Shown one piece after another: positions 40,704-51,070 of a DNA stretch of 64,000 bases. Under the pieces are notes generated by a model, which worked only from the letters and a program-made list of their open reading frames with translations, was not told the origin of the DNA and did no database searches. Each line of letters opens with the position of its first letter. Positions within the stretch are counted from its first letter, which is position 1. A program made the position numbers and the translations under genes. The DNA is from Phorcus lineatus (Eukaryota; Mollusca; Gastropoda; Trochida; Trochidae). The DNA is taken from assembly GCA_921293015.1 (NCBI GenBank), contig OV121097.1, positions 27,997,429-28,061,428 of the forward strand. The letters run 5' to 3'.

Positions 40704-43700
40704 ATGGATCTGACCATGCTGATAATGGTCATTATCATTGTTATCAAAAATGTTCTTTGTGAAGTTGATTTCAGGTTTGTCACAAGGGTATCTACTGGTA
40801 CCAGAACGATGCCTGTCAGAAATTCGATTCAATGCTGGAATCTGTGTAGAAAATACCGAGACTGTAAGGTGGCTCAGTTTGACTACAGGAGAAGGGTCTG
40901 TGGTTTGAATACTGAGGGGAATACAGGAGAAGTGACTTCAGAAGGAACGGTCGGGTCATTTATCAACTGGCATTCGCAGGTAATCATGAAGTAAATTATA
41001 GTGCTGTATGTGGTGGTGACAGATAGGAAGCTACAACTTGAGTATAATTGATTGTTTTAACCCAAATTATTCTTAAAGAAGTCCAATTACCGGACATACA
41101 AAATTCTGGACTTCTCTAATTACCTTCTAGTCTGAATAAATTTTAAGCAGTTTACTAATGATGAGATTGATCGATGTATCTGTGCGTAGATAATTTACCT
41201 AGGTGTCACGTGGTTTTATGCCAGCACAAGGTCACCTGGTCATTTTGTGAATGATCCTATGGATGAAATCACCACAAAAAAACCTTTCTACTTTCATTTC
41301 AACATCTATAAACCTAGTTATAGATAAACAAACTTTATTTTCCTGGATTTATTATTGAAAACAAACATTTCATTATGAACATGTAATTAACTCAGATGCC
41401 AATTTAATCTTCAGACTGAACAGCCACATAGAACTTGCAAGTTTGGCTCCATGCATGCATTTAGCGGCCCCGGAAGCATCTGCATGACAATCCCTGCCTG
41501 TAAGTTAAAATAGCCTACTTTCTTCCAATATGTAATATGATAAAACAATGATCATCAATCAATTATCAAGCTCTGTTAGCTCTACTAAAATCTAAAAACG
41601 GTTTTACCAACGAGGGCACTCTTATAAGGGTTACTATTAGCCTATAATGCCCTAGAGCAAACTATCTCTTTGCAATGATATTTAATTGTAATTAAGTTTT
41701 AAGTCTTTCTTCTTAGCACAACAAGGGCGGAAAAATAGTCCGTGTTTCTTCCTTAGAAAGCCAATTTGTCAACCTGTGATACTGAAAGGATTCTCACAAT
41801 ACCATGTTACCTCCAATAAGGGCGATGGCTCTTAATAAAAATCCAATGGGCCATTTCCGGCAGTTATTGGAGGTTCAGGGCTTACGTTATTGATAGCTTT
41901 AACCAACCGTAAGACTCACATGCTTTAGCCTTTAGCATTTGGGATCTACAGGTCAATCTTACACTGTCTGTATCACAACGACTTTTATATGATCGGTACT
42001 GATCTGAATTTCGAGCTTACAAACTAATGTGTTTTGGGTATGAAACATGTGCCTTTTTTTCTTTTTACCTTTATGTTGAAATTATAAAGGCAACGAAATT
42101 TCCTTACGAATACTGTTACAGTTTTTCATCACAGTAACCAGTATCCAATGAAACATATCTTATGATATATTAATGGTACTCATATGCTATCCGGTGAAAG
42201 CCGCTTTATAAGCTCGAATGTTAGGCCCGGTCGGCCCTTAGTAGAGGACATGTGATACATATTATTCAGACTGAGTTTACACTCTCGCCTGGGAAGTAGT
42301 GCTTTAAGGGAGTCATGTTGGTATCAATAAGTTTCATTATGTAAAGAAATAATCTCAAAGCTCCGACATAAAATTAACAAGTGGGTCAAGATTATTCATG
42401 TTTGAAACAGAGACAGATATAGCCATGGTGAAGCAAAACAATTTGTCACGTCATACTATCTTGCCAAAAAATAATAACTAGCGTATATAAATCTCAGAAG
42501 GATATCAAACATATGTTTTCATCTGATAAAATGAATGTTTTTCAGAAGAGAAATATTTGGGAAGAAATTAAATGGTTAGCTTCGAAAGGAATGGAATAGG
42601 GTTCAAGTTAAATACGAACACAACAATTTAATTGAATCAGATTTGGTCAACATTGCTGACTGGATTCTCCTGTTCCGAGGAACTCCGGGTATAAACAAAT
42701 CTGTCTATGATTTGTGGATGGATGACACAATATTCCATGATCAACCAGTTGACTCCAACAGCGTAGAGCCCGGATGTTTGACCCTTATGACGTCACTCCA
42801 CTGTACAGACCACTTCCGGAGTCAGCTTATAAGTCAGTGGGAATCGGCGAACATAGAAATGGTGAATATTGTTTGCTTCAATTCAATTCTTTGTTTCAGT
42901 GGAAAGGTCTTAGGCACATGTTCATCACATACATACAGACATTATTAAATCTGAGAGAAAAGCTAAAATAAGGATGTTGATTAATTTCATGACTAATTCA
43001 ATTCGTAGAACAAGTGAATCTATAATGAAATATGAATAAAAGTTTCAAAGTTTTGACAGTGTAAAACATGTTGTCAGTTACATTTATCAGTATGATCAGA
43101 TAGATATGGTATATACTTTCTTCTTCGTTCATTAAACCTAAGACATTTGAATAAAAAATGATTTTCCTATTTAGTTACATCATTTTTCAAAGCTAACAAA
43201 ATCTAATAAGCCTGGATATATATATATTATTATGTCATTGATTTTAAAGTTTTTAAACGTTTTCTGACAAAAAATTACAAAAGATCACAAGCTGATTCAC
43301 TGATGAATATAAATATCAGAAAACAAGAGGGTGACAATTTATTTATTTTTTTGAATAGTTCCATTTTCCATCTCATTTATGTGGATTTAATATGCTTCAT
43401 TATTTTGTACCTTTCTTCAATGACGGGATGATATCACGAGAATTTATTCACAAAGGCTGAGAGCCGCATTGAAACCAATACCTCCGCTGGTCATGTATAA
43501 ATGACTTGTGGTGCTCAATTATGAAATAATGTCATGCCAATATATGTCCAGGTTGACAAGGGATATGGTTTTATGCAAATAGCCTCTACTCATATTTGGT
43601 CATTCCTACAGAATGTTTTAACTAAACTCATTAAATACAAAAACTAAATGTAAAAAACCGTTTTGTGAGTACAAAGAAACTTGTTCAGCGCTCGAGCAGT

Positions 43701-46700
43701 CGGTTTAATAATTAGAGACTCTCACTCATACATTTTAAATGTCACCCATTTGTCTTGGATTGGTAAAATATTTATCACTCCGCTCAAGAGGTTAATAACA
43801 GTACTTATCCAGGGCCAAATGGACTTATCGGTAATCAATATTCTTACATAAGGTAGAATTATTATTATTATTCCAGGTTAAGTACCTCATCCTGAAAGAT
43901 GATGCCATTGGAGCTGAGATTGTATTTGACGCACTGGGAAGCAACAAGACCAGCTGGTTTGACTCTGCTCGAGTTCTCAACTCCTCATGGACAGACCTAA
44001 TTAACTCCTCATTCAACTTCTTCAGCATTGAAGGGTAAGTCAAAACATTCTTTGACTACATCATGTGTACAAATATCAGAACATTTACAAGCAGACATGA
44101 AAAACGGTCTCATCTATTTCAAAATGTAAGGGAAACAATCACATTTGAAAGAATTTGGCTTCTCAGCAGGAGCAGAAAGAAACATTTCAAAAAGCTATAA
44201 GTTCTGGGAGTCACACATTCCAAACGAAACCATTGGTATCATTTAGTAAGGACTGTCACTAAAAGGTATGATTTTGCAGGGACAACATGAAGGTAAAATT
44301 CACGGCGATACAAAAATCGCGGTAAAAACTGGACAGTGCCGTAAAATCATTTAAAGCAGCAATAAGGGCAGGTAGAAGATCCATGTAAACTGGACATGTG
44401 AACTCCACTTCTGTGGATTTATTATGAAGGTTTTAAGATTTTTCTTTTAATTTTTAACGAGTGAATCCAAACAGAAAGTCAAACATCCCTCATTCAGTCG
44501 TATACGTTATTACGACGCATATCAATAACAATGAATAGCAATGATTCCAGTCCGTCCATCCGAGGTTATTTTTGTCAAACGATTGCAGAAGATCTTAAAT
44601 CCAATTCTTTTAAAATGATCCTATCCTAAATCTATCCTTTGAAGAGGTGCAAGGTGCGCAGTGCGGAAAATTCAAGCAATTTCGTGAAATTTTTTAATAT
44701 TTTATAAATGTCTTGGTCATCTCCCTAGGGACACATTTGTCCGACATATTACTCAAAACTAATAAACTTGTTCTTTTTCAAATTTTGTACATCCATTGTA
44801 ACCTCTTGAAGGGGTGACGTGCAAAATTGAAAGCAATTTTGTGAACTTTCTAATATTTTACAAATTGCCATGTTTTGTAATTAGTCATTACTATACTGGA
44901 GGTCAGAATTTGTCCAACCAAGAGTTACAGTTGTATGTTACAAGTGAAAGTTTTTTTGTGTGTAAAATCTAGTGTTTTAGACTGTGTTATGTAACGGTTT
45001 ACAGATAATTCTGGGTTAAGGAACAGCCATATACTAAAGAGGCCACGAACATTTACTAGAATTGCATTGGACATATTGATACTGAATTCACATGAATGAT
45101 ACATTTCGAAAACATTTCAAAAACATTTCAAAAAGGGGTTAAATGATCTTGGTCAATTTGCATTTAAATTTTTTTGAAACTTTTTTTTCGTTTTGTACTA
45201 CAGTCCCTTTAAGACTAGTGAAATGTTTTGTTATTTCCCATATTTTTCAACTGTTTTTGCTTCCCTGAGGTGGAATGCTAGGATTAGATAAAAGACAATG
45301 TTGATAAAAAAAACCCCAATTACGTTAGGCCTTGGGGTTAAGGTGAATGTCAATTCTCGATGTCTCTAGTGCCAATTATCCTTTCAAGTGTTTAAACAAA
45401 CTTTGAAGTAAACGACGGGACGTTCACTGCGTCTTTTAGCATCATTAATTATTCCCTTTAACATTATTGTAATAATTATGGGACTAGTCGGCTTTGTCCA
45501 GTTTAGATCAGATGTCAACTGGTCTATGTGAAGCTATTTAAAATGACAGTTCAACAGGGCGTTAACAAGTGCATTCCAGAATTTAAATTATAATGTATCT
45601 AAATTTGATTTTTAAAGTAGTTATTTAACCATGAAATTGTGACAAATGCACCAGAGGGTATAACCCCAGAATGCATTTTTCAATAAGACACCTAAAGTAA
45701 AGAAACAAAGTCGTGACATACCGTATACAAATTTTCGTGGTTGGAAATTTTCGTGGTTGAGGACTCAAAGACCTTTTGTGGATTTTTTCGTTCAGACGTT
45801 GTCAAAAATTTACTTTTTTGTGGATTCTTACTTTTGTGGATTCTTACTTTTGTGGTTGAATATAACCAAATAAAACCTTTAAAATCGTTTGTTTATGTTA
45901 CACGTGTAAGCTTGTTGATGTCATGCTGTCTGTTGACACCGCCATGTTAGTTAATTATATTGCTTTCCAAACAACATATTACAATCGGATTAGTCGGGTC
46001 AGTAGCCATCAGTCGAAATGCTTTTGATTTCATTGATAAAACGATCGTGTTTGTTTAACATTTATAGGGAGGGGACACAAATCACATTTACATTTGTATA
46101 CAATGAGGAGTGTCAATCCCACTTGGCTACATATTAAGTAAAGTTATCAACGAATATATTTACAACTATCAATAAACAAAAAACTCAATTAGAGCTCTAT
46201 TATTAGCAGTTAATATGAATAGCATAATAATGAATAGCACTTAAATCTGCGCATGCGCCATTCTTGAAAGTAGCTCGATGGGTCGTAGAGTGAGTGGTGA
46301 AGATATTTTTAATGAAATTCATCGGAAATTTTTCGTGATATGGAAAATTTCGTGGTTTAACCTCTACCCACGAAAACCACGAAAATTACCAACCACAAAA
46401 ATTTCCCTGTATACAGTATGAAAGCCAACATAAGTTTCAACAAGATGTGATAGATACTCTCCATTTTCAGACACTAAGAAATGGTAACCTTTACATAAAT
46501 CATGATTATCGAAAAGATTTCATAGATATTATCCATTAATAGACACTTGAAAAAACCCTCTAAATGCTTTACATCAAACATTAGTATCAAGAAGATTTGA
46601 TTGATATTCCACATTTACAGACGCTAGACAAATGTTTCTCATTTACAGACACCCGGAAAATCGTCGTTTTTTCATCAACCAAAACTATGGAGGGTGTGAG

Positions 46701-49700
46701 TTTGACCAAGGTTGGACAACGGTCATCGATAGACAAAATTGGTTGCTCTGTCACTGGGACTACACTTCTATATACCCACGCTTTTTGTTCTCGGCAAATA
46801 CCAGAAATGATCTGGTTGAAGATCACGGTAATATTAAGAAATTCTTATTTCCAAATTCATGTGTCAGTGAGGTTTACATTACAGGTTACATTGGCACATA
46901 ATAGCTTTGAAAAGGGTGATTGATTAAAGCCCCTTACACATGCACCCGTTTACTCCCGTGAGTATATATACTCCTGTAAGTATATTTGCTTACGGTAAGT
47001 AAACGTGTCATGTGAACGCGTTTACTTATTGGAGTATCCCTGCTCCTGGAGTAAATTTACACCACCTCAGGGGGTCTAGTATAAGTATTATACTCCCTAA
47101 GTAAATTTACTCCATAAGTAAACTGTGCCATGTGAACGCGTTTTTCTATTACTCCTGGGAGCAAACAATGTGGATACAAGTCTAAAAATAACAAATTCTT
47201 GCATCGTCACAAAATTAGACCAGACAGTCACATGACCTGTCTGGTTTTTTTTCACCTAGTCCTTGCATCATCACTGAATTAGACCAGACGGTCACGTGAC
47301 CTGTCTGGCTCTTTGAGTTCCTTTGGGATCATTTGAGATTTGTCTTCAAAACAGTAGAGTATGGCTGCGAAAAGAAGGTCGAGGCGTGGCGCATCGTGGA
47401 CAGATGAGGAAACAGAATGTCTTCTTGCTATCTGGGGTGAAAAGAAAATAGAGATGCTTCTTGAGGATCCAAAGAAACACAAGGGATCTATTTATTCCAT
47501 GATTGAAAACGAGATGGCCGAAAACAGTCATGAAAAAAGTTGTCAACAGTGCAAAATAAGAATGCACACTCTCCGAAAGAACTACAGAGATTGTAATAAG
47601 AAACTGAAAACAAGTGGTAACGCAAGAAAGGTGTGCAAATTTTACCCGAAACTTGCAGAACTTCTCGGTGATCGTCCAGCCTCTTCGCCGCTGAAAGTTG
47701 TCGAGAGTTTGACGAGAAAGAGGCTGTATAAAGAAGATGTGTCTGATGATGCTTCCGAGAGCGATGCCATTCAAGAGGATCCAAGGCGCGTTGATGGTGA
47801 TGGTGATGCTGCTGACCGTGACAGTGATGCGATTCAAGATCCTGATGCTGCTGACGCTGACGCTGACGACACTTACAAACCTCTAGATGACAGCGAGGAT
47901 GACATTGCTGTGGCAGAACCGGCAGTAACACAGAATGCTGATAAAATGACAAATGAAAAGAAAGAAAGTTGTGTTGTGAAGACGTCTGAAAAGAAGAAAC
48001 GTAAAACTAAACTAGAAACTGTAATTGGATCACTAATGACCAATTTCAATGACAGCAACAGCAAGCTCGAGGGCACCCTCGTTGACTTGGAAACGAAAAA
48101 AACAGATATTGAACTGAAGAGGATCGAGTTGGAGAAACAGAAACTAGAATCTGAAGAACGCCAGAGACGCGAAGAGCGTGCAATGAAGAGAGAAGAGAGA
48201 CAGGAAGAGCGGAGACATCAGTTCCAGATGATGAACATGATTCTGGGCTGTGTTAATGCCGTACCCACTGGCAACATGTTCACACCTGCAACTAGCTTCA
48301 GCGACAACCACACTCCAACTACTAACAGTTTCAAACCAAATGTGTCCTATGATGACGGTGGACGTTCCTTTTTTGAACTTTAAAGTTACTGATCGAATGT
48401 TAATCCATGAATCTGGGTCGGATGACGTTTTTTTTTTGTTAAATAAGGATTATTTTGTTATGAAGGACAGTTATAATCACTCGTCACTAAAAGGAATATC
48501 TGGAATAAGGACTTTTCCAAACCTGAATAGCTTATTTTAGAGAAGTTTTCTATAGATAGTTTTATGATCTCGGTTCTTTAGAATATGTATTGGAGATTAC
48601 AATGCAAAAGTAATGCAGCAGTTTCTTTGGGGTGAAAAATCTGTCACCAGAGTAATTTTCTGTAATTTTCTATCCGAAAACATTTGTTTACAGAGATACA
48701 TAAATTGTATTTGCATCGCTGTAAGTTGTCATTGAAGATTTTCATGTAAACGTTATTTATGATTTGATTGTTTTAAATAAAAATAATGCAATTGAAACTT
48801 CTTGCTTTATTGACCAGAATAGCATGACACATTACATCTGTTTCTCAGACATTAGCGAAATATGTTGCCAAATCATTACGGAGAGTTTTTGCGCACGGGA
48901 CGTCTTCATCGTCAGTCACTGCATCATGCTCGTATGCATCGACTTCAGCTTCCACATACTGCTCATGCTTAATCTCGCAGATGTTATGAAGAACGACACA
49001 CGCAGTGACAACTGTACTAGCAAACTCTACATCTGTGTCAAGTCTCTTCTGTATGCGTCTCCACCTTCCCTTAAGGCGCCCAAATGTATTCTCGATAGTC
49101 ATGCGAGCTCTGCTGTGTTTGTAATTGTATATTCTCTGTGTTGCCGTCAGGTTGTTGATATGTGTGAATGGTTTCAAGAGCCATGTCTTCAGGGGATAAG
49201 CTGCATCGGCAAGAAGCACAATTGGCATGTTGATAACCTTGTCCTGGCATACAAGCTTTTTAGGTAGATTTGGGAAAAGATCGTTTGTTTCGCCTTTGTA
49301 GAAGATTTATGAGTTCCCAAACACCCGGGCGTCATGGACTCGGCCAGGCCACCCAACGTTGATGTCAGTGATTATGTACTTGAAATCACAGGTGGCTTGA
49401 AGGATGATTGAGTACCACCCCTTCCTATTTAGGTAATCACCATGTGCAACAGGTGGTGCAATAATAGGAATATGTGTTCCGTCAATCGCACCCGCACAGT
49501 TCGGAAACCCCCAAACCTTCTCAGAGCCACTTATGGTATCATGAAGTTTGTCACCGGTTGGAAATGTGACAAAATTCGAGAGAAGAAATTCCGAAATAGC
49601 TGTGCAGACTGTGTGAACACATTTACACACTGTTGAGCTTCCTACCCCAAACAGATTACCGACAGTGCGATATTCGGCATTGCTGGCCAACCAATAAACT

Positions 49701-50528
49701 GTAATGGCTACTCTGTGGTTGAGGTCAAGTGGCTCCCTGACAAATGCACCACTGTTAGGCAGATACGGATGTAGCTCTTCGCAAAGAAAGTTAAAGGTTT
49801 CTTCTGTCATCATGAAATTTTCTATCCACTCCTTAGTTGTAAAGTTTCCGCCAACTATATCCTCCCACCATGTCCGTGACCGCTTTCTTGACCACACCTG
49901 CCTTTCTTTGGAACATCCAAGGACAAGACCAGTACACAGGAGATACTGGAAATCTTTCCTTTGTTTGGTTATCAGTAGCTTGCTCATGATGTCTGTCCAC
50001 ATATGTGGTCATATCAGTTTTATTTTCAGTTATCAAGTGTCTGAATTATATGCAAATTTAAGAAATACTCCCATTGGTTAAAATCCCATGTGAACGCAAA
50101 GTAAAGATACTTTTACTCCCGTAAGTATATACATGTATACTCCACAAGTAAATATACTCCCATAAGTAAACGGGTGCATGTGTAAGGGGCTTAAGACAAC
50201 CCATGCATTTCCAGCTAATTGGTTCCTTTGTTGTTGAGTTGCAGTCTTTCACTTTTATGTACAAAGAAGTCGAGGCAGTAAGCAGAATTTGTTTATACCT
50301 CTATTGTACTTCATATTACAATAAGAGTGAAATATTTGCGCAAACTAAAAATAATAATGTGCAGATATTAATGCACCAAACTGTGAATAGTAATATCAAA
50401 TCTTACGGAAGATGTTTCAGTTTATTAATTGTTGCTGTTGCCATACATGACACATTGTTTCTGAAATTCGTTAATTTTTTCCAGATTACGCTGATGCAGT
50501 TGTTATCCTGGCAAAGATAAATGGGTAA
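40704..50528 (+). CDS. Gene B: secreted PAN/apple-domain protein, six exons
   Basis: Exons 40704-40979, 41415-41499, 42641-42861, 43877-44034, 46649-46827 and 50485-50528. All introns are GT..AG, phases agree at every junction, and the sum is 963 nt (320 residues plus TAA). Residues 1-19 are a hydrophobic signal peptide; residues 44-66 carry the PAN/apple spacing C-x3-C-x5-C-x11-C. The remaining about 200 residues form a Trp-, Asp- and Cys-containing region (motifs WFDSARVLNSSW, FSIEG, RRFFI, GGC..DQGW, LLCHW, ADAVVILAKI) that I associate with secreted lophotrochozoan proteins of unknown function. PAN domains bind proteins or sugars, so an extracellular role is likely; substrate unknown. Intron 4 holds a 696-bp MITE and intron 5 the Harbinger element. 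The exon 3 donor (GTGAAT) is weak. Exon 5 could instead read on to a stop at 46899-46901, but exon 6 fits the phase exactly. No transcript evidence. Confidence 0.78.
41590..42470. other. Extra DNA in intron 2 of gene B, probable insertions
   Basis: Intron 2 is 1141 bp here and 414 bp in gene A; the difference falls in this interval. It contains an inverted repeat with perfect 11-bp arms, ACCTCCAATAA at 41809-41819 and its complement at 41864-41874, and an imperfect hairpin around 41612-41655. These suggest insertion of small fold-back elements, but boundaries and target duplications were not resolved. Confidence 0.5.
44636..44925 (+). repeat. Two-unit diverged tandem repeat, period about 165 bp
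   Basis: In intron 4 of gene B. The units at about 44640 and about 44805 share a GAAGRGGTG.. start, a GCAATTT.GTGAA segment, TAATATTTTA, and a GTC.GAATTTGTCC-like end. No known family recognised. Confidence 0.55.
45721..46416. mobile_element. MITE with TA target duplication in intron 4 of gene B (696 bp)
   Basis: Ends are CCGTATACAAATTTTCGTGG at the left and CTGTATACAGGGAAATTTTT read from the right on the other strand. Both are followed by repeated TTTTCGTGG units. TA lies at 45719-45720 and 46417-46418, as in Tc1/mariner-type insertions. The short frame at 45741-45950 is only translated terminal repeat. No transposase. Confidence 0.75.
47198..47309 (+). repeat. Direct repeat of two E-box palindromes in the Harbinger element
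   Basis: Two about 48-bp units (47198-47245 and 47262-47309) start CTTGCATC.TCAC and contain inverted repeats CCAGACAG..CTGTCTGG (47220-47244) and CCAGACGG..CTGTCTGG (47284-47308). The second has a perfect GTCACGTGAC core at 47291-47300. They lie 50-160 bp before the Myb-like start codon, so a promoter or protein-binding role is plausible but unproven. Confidence 0.75.
47361..48383 (+). CDS. Harbinger Myb/SANT-like DNA-binding protein
   Basis: An uninterrupted 340-residue frame. Residues about 10-105 form a trihelix-type Myb/SANT-like domain: WTDEETECLLAIW (13-25), then SCQQCKIRMHTLRKNYRD (60-77) and KFYPKLAELLG (93-103). An acidic Asp/Glu-rich linker spans about 125-195, and a charged coiled coil rich in Glu, Arg and Lys spans about 217-290, ending in a QFQMMNMIL motif typical of these proteins. 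In the superfamily this partner binds transposon ends and brings the transposase into the nucleus. It is convergent with the transposase gene. The ATG at 47361 precedes a basic stretch and is the first in frame. A polyadenylation-like AATAAA lies near 48776. No lesions, so the reading frame could still be expressed. Confidence 0.92.
   Translation: MAAKRRSRRGASWTDEETECLLAIWGEKKIEMLLEDPKKHKGSIYSMIENEMAENSHEKSCQQCKIRMHTLRKNYRDCNKKLKTSGNARKVCKFYPKLAELLGDRPASSPLKVVESLTRKRLYKEDVSDDASESDAIQEDPRRVDGDGDAADRDSDAIQDPDAADADADDTYKPLDDSEDDIAVAEPAVTQNADKMTNEKKESCVVKTSEKKKRKTKLETVIGSLMTNFNDSNSKLEGTLVDLETKKTDIELKRIELEKQKLESEERQRREERAMKREERQEERRHQFQMMNMILGCVNAVPTGNMFTPATSFSDNHTPTTNSFKPNVSYDDGGRSFFEL
48845..50002 (-). 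pseudogene. Harbinger DDE transposase (HARBI1-like), one premature stop
   Basis: Two frames, 50002-49307 (231 residues) and 49306-48845, are in the same phase and separated only by a TAA codon at 49309-49307. Read through, the product is about 385 residues, a normal length for the family. The N-terminal part has the helical region MTEETFNFLCEELHPYL (65-81). Catalytic residues are visible: Asp174 in GAIDGTHIPI, Asp224 in GWPGRVHDARVF, and the Glu of IENTFGRLKGRW about 304. The stop falls right after VFGNS, where relatives continue with a short I/L-F/Y-x-x-G-E segment that is still present here (IFYKGE), so this is a point nonsense change, not an intron. No frameshift was found. The role is cut-and-paste transposition in the nucleus together with the Myb-like protein. 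Confidence 0.93.
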
Positions 50529-50599
50529 ATCCACAATCAGCAAAACACGAGCGTAACTGGTAGCAAGTATAAGACAAAATGTCCTAATGAAGCAAAAAT

Positions 50600-51070
50600 G
50601 AGTCCAGAATGTTTCAACTGATATACAGATGCCAAGAGTCATCCTATGTAAGCCCTTTAATTATGAGCCTTCATTGGCTTCACTTGCCGTACAAGCAAGA
50701 ATTGAATTCAAAGTCCTATCTTTTAGATATGGCTTCTTTCATAATACTCCCCTATAGTACATATTCTTCACAAGCACATTCCAAGACGGAATCTGAGATC
50801 CCCTTTCTACCAAAAGACAATTTTATTTTTATTTTTAATGTCTTCCCCGAAGGGTCGGAAGAATAATTTTTTTTATCTTACATGGTTTGATTAGAGGTCA
50901 TTCTCATATTGTGCTCTCTGGAACAGTCTCCCATTTGAAATCAGAAACTCTCCTTCTTTAGTTGTTTTGAAGTCCAAACCACATCTCTTCTCCAAATATT
51001 ACCATGAGGAGTTTGAAAAGTGCTTTGAGCAGTCATACAGTTTGTAAAGTTATTACAAAATAAAGTAACT
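50600..51070 (+). pseudogene. LINE 3' fragment, CR1/L2-like reverse transcriptase tail
   Basis: In shifting frames it encodes the C-terminal reverse-transcriptase pattern: an IYRCQESSYVSPLIMSLHWL stretch (50618-50677), then after a frameshift VQARIEFKVL, and ALWNSLPFEIRNSPSL followed by KPHLFSKYY (about 50914-51005). These match the LHWLPV..RI.FK and LWNSLP..IR motifs of CR1/L2-type elements. The 3' end is A-rich with AATAAA near 51058. Several stops and frameshifts; 5'-truncated. It lies just after the stop codon of gene B. Confidence 0.82.

Larger units (their letters stand above)
30200..44480. repeat. Segmental duplication, copy B
   Basis: Partner of 2.4-21.5 kb, same strand and order (anchor pairs are listed with copy A). 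It lacks the HINE-like element, the TTAA MITE and the G run of copy A, and has its own insertions in intron 2 of gene B (about 41590-42470). Homology fades near 44460. The block carries the functional-looking PAN gene. Confidence 0.8.
46928..50191. mobile_element. PIF/Harbinger DNA transposon, nearly complete (3264 bp)
   Basis: Perfect 27-bp terminal inverted repeats begin AGCCCCTTACACATGCACCC at 46928 and, on the minus strand, from 50191. The TAA target duplication lies at 46925-46927 and 50192-50194; a 3-bp TWA duplication is the superfamily hallmark. Inside are the two expected genes in convergent order: a Myb/SANT-like protein (plus) and a DDE transposase (minus). Subterminal DNA carries repeated AGTAAA-type units and CATGTGAACGC at 47009, 47129 and 50088. 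The element sits in the last intron of gene B. It is recent by its intact ends, but its transposase has one nonsense codon, so it could move only with transposase supplied by another copy. Confidence 0.96.

Noticed and set aside
47346-47952. 154- and 163-residue frames on the minus strand
   Set aside because: Antisense shadows of the Myb/SANT-like gene, which has clear domain motifs in the plus frame.
48764-49267. 167-residue plus-strand frame
   Set aside because: Antisense shadow of the transposase, whose minus frame carries the ENTFGRLKGRW motif.
49307-49309. Intron or recoding to bypass the transposase stop
   Set aside because: The conserved reading continues in the same frame directly after the stop with no room for a plausible intron and no recoding signal seen.
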